A stretch of 6,328 nt of DNA from Bacteroidales bacterium (GTDB lineage Bacteria > Bacteroidota > Bacteroidia > Bacteroidales > UBA932). The translations under genes and the position numbers were made by a program. Shown here piece by piece: positions 5,117-6,328 of the stretch. The stretch covers positions 1 through 6,328 of the forward strand of contig JAAXVX010000088.1 of the NCBI GenBank assembly GCA_013335275.1, in the 5' to 3' direction. The notes under the pieces were generated by a model. It saw only the letters and a program-made list of their open reading frames with translations, made no database searches and was not told the origin of the DNA. Every line of letters starts with the position of its first letter. Within the stretch, counting starts at the first letter, position 1.

Positions 5117-6328
5117 ATGGAGTATAATTTTCTTGAAATCGAGAGGAGTTGGCAGGCCTTCTGGGCTAATAATAAGACATTCAAAGTAGAGACCGACCCT
5201 TCAAAACCAAAGTATTACGTTTTAGATATGTTTCCCTACCCATCGGGGGCCGGGCTTCATGTCGGTCACCCGCTCGGATACATTGCAAGTGATATATACA
5301 GCAGATATAAAAGACTAAAAGGATTTAACGTCCTTCACCCAATGGGATACGATGCATTCGGCCTTCCGGCCGAGCAGTATGCCATCCAAACCGGCCAGCA
5401 TCCGGCCAGGACAACAGAGAAAAACATTGAACGTTACAGGGAACAGCTGGACAGAATTGGTTTCTCCTTCGACTGGACAAGAGAGGTTCGCACTTGCGAT
5501 CCCGATTATTATAAATGGACGCAATGGGCTTTTCTGGAAATGTTCGCCCACTGGTACAACAAGAAAAGCGGCAAAGCAGAAAAAATAGAAGAACTTGTTA
5601 AGGTTTTCGCCTGCGAAGGAAATGCCGGTGTTGAGGCAGCATGCGGCGATACAGAGATATTCACTGCTGCGCAGTGGAACTCCTTCAGCGTTGAGGCGAG
5701 AGAAAAAATCCTTATGGAGTATCGAATTGCATATTTAGGGGAAACATCGGTAAACTGGTGTGCAGCTCTTGGAACCGTACTAGCAAACGACGAAGTAAAG
5801 GAGGGGCTGTCTGTCAGAGGCGGGCACCCTGTGGAGCAGAGGAAGATGAGACAATGGCAGCTGAGAGTATCGGCTTATGCCGAAAGACTCCTTAACGACC
5901 TGGACGAACTTTCGTGGAGCGACTCGCTCAAGGATATGCAGCGCAACTGGATTGGACGCTCGCAGGGAGCCGAAATGGTATTCCGCGTGTTCAATGGCAG
6001 TAAAGAATATAATCTGGAAATTTTTACAACCCGTGCCGATACAGTATTTGGAGCAACATTCATGGTGCTTGCCCCGGAGAGTGAATGGGTTGAAAAACTC
6101 ACAACAGAAGACCAAAAAGGTGCAGTTGAAGAGTACACCAAATACGCCAAAAAGAAGACCGAGCGCGAGAGAATGGCGGAAACAAAAAAGGTTACAGGGG
6201 TATTCACCGGCAGCTATGCAATAAATCCGTTTACAAATGAGAAAATTCCGGTTTGGATTTCGGAATATGTTCTTGCCGGATATGGAACCGGAGCAATTAT
6301 GGCAGTACCGGCGCACGACAGCAGGGAC
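5117..6328 (+). CDS. leuS: Leucyl-tRNA synthetase, N-terminal 404 codons (runs off window)
   Basis: A class I aminoacyl-tRNA synthetase that charges tRNA-Leu in the cytoplasm. The frame opens at the ATG at 5117 ([13 protein letters not shown]) and is open to the window end. The signature [20 protein letters not shown] carries the HIGH-type motif HVGH at 48-51. [16 protein letters not shown] and FSFDWTREV follow. A segment of about 50 residues (from about 150 to 205) that E. coli LeuRS lacks lies before VNWC (212-215); insertions here are, from memory, usual in Bacteroidota. The region after TVLANDEV lacks the paired cysteines of the E. coli zinc knuckle. NWIGRS precedes the CP1 editing domain, where TTRADT (304-309) is the threonine-rich editing motif. 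[12 protein letters not shown] ends near the conserved editing aspartates. The KMSKS loop and the anticodon-binding domain lie beyond the window. The single frame is uninterrupted although shorter alternative-frame stretches also exist in this region. Confidence 0.97.
   Translation, partial: MEYNFLEIERSWQAFWANNKTFKVETDPSKPKYYVLDMFPYPSGAGLHVGHPLGYIASDIYSRYKRLKGFNVLHPMGYDAFGLPAEQYAIQTGQHPARTTEKNIERYREQLDRIGFSFDWTREVRTCDPDYYKWTQWAFLEMFAHWYNKKSGKAEKIEELVKVFACEGNAGVEAACGDTEIFTAAQWNSFSVEAREKILMEYRIAYLGETSVNWCAALGTVLANDEVKEGLSVRGGHPVEQRKMRQWQLRVSAYAERLLNDLDELSWSDSLKDMQRNWIGRSQGAEMVFRVFNGSKEYNLEIFTTRADTVFGATFMVLAPESEWVEKLTTEDQKGAVEEYTKYAKKKTERERMAETKKVTGVFTGSYAINPFTNEKIPVWISEYVLAGYGTGAIMAVPAHDSRD

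Noticed and set aside
5352..5588. Plus-strand open frame of 78 codons within leuS, and another at 5877-6224
   Set aside because: They are out-of-frame readings of leuS, whose true frame is open from 5117 to 6328, so they do not indicate a frameshift.
5780..6316. Minus-strand open frame of 178 codons
   Set aside because: It is antisense to the LeuRS editing-domain region, which reads continuously with recognisable motifs. The composition is Cys/Phe-rich and no family is recognisable.

Overview
The window looks like chromosomal DNA from a Bacteroidota bacterium, most likely order Bacteroidales. Three things suggest this: TAnnTTTG-type -7 elements upstream of three transcription units, start codons preceded by A/T-rich sequence instead of Shine-Dalgarno motifs, and family-specific protein features (the PhoH N-terminus, a LeuRS with a large insertion and no zinc-knuckle cysteines, and a SPOR lipoprotein next to gcvT). 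No mobile element, CRISPR array, RNA gene or long repeat was seen, and gene density is close to complete.

Left arm (1-1167, minus strand): a CapA-family metallophosphatase-like exported protein, followed by the first 29 codons of a phoH-like ATPase whose ATG lies inside the end of the capA-like gene (8-nt overlap). The rest of phoH is beyond position 1. Positions 1168-1235 are a compact divergent control region with a good minus-strand promoter candidate and a weaker plus-strand one interleaved with it.

Central cluster (1236-5078, plus strand): five tightly packed genes with gaps of 6, 7, 12 and 2 nt, very probably one transcript. They are a SPOR-domain lipoprotein, the glycine-cleavage T protein (gcvT), a stand-alone 111-residue PAS protein, a VOC/glyoxalase I-like metalloenzyme, and an exported M28 zinc peptidase fused to a C-terminal TonB-type domain. 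The cluster mixes envelope functions at its ends with cytoplasmic metabolism or sensing in the middle. No single pathway links all five on present evidence.

Right end (5117-6328, plus strand): the N-terminal 404 codons of leucyl-tRNA synthetase, with its own -7 promoter candidate in the 38-nt gap.

Most of the window is ordinary core-genome content. The items most worth a second look are the M28-TonB_C fusion, the small PAS protein embedded between gcvT and a glyoxalase-like gene, and the interleaved divergent promoters. I found no strong evidence for a wholly new system.
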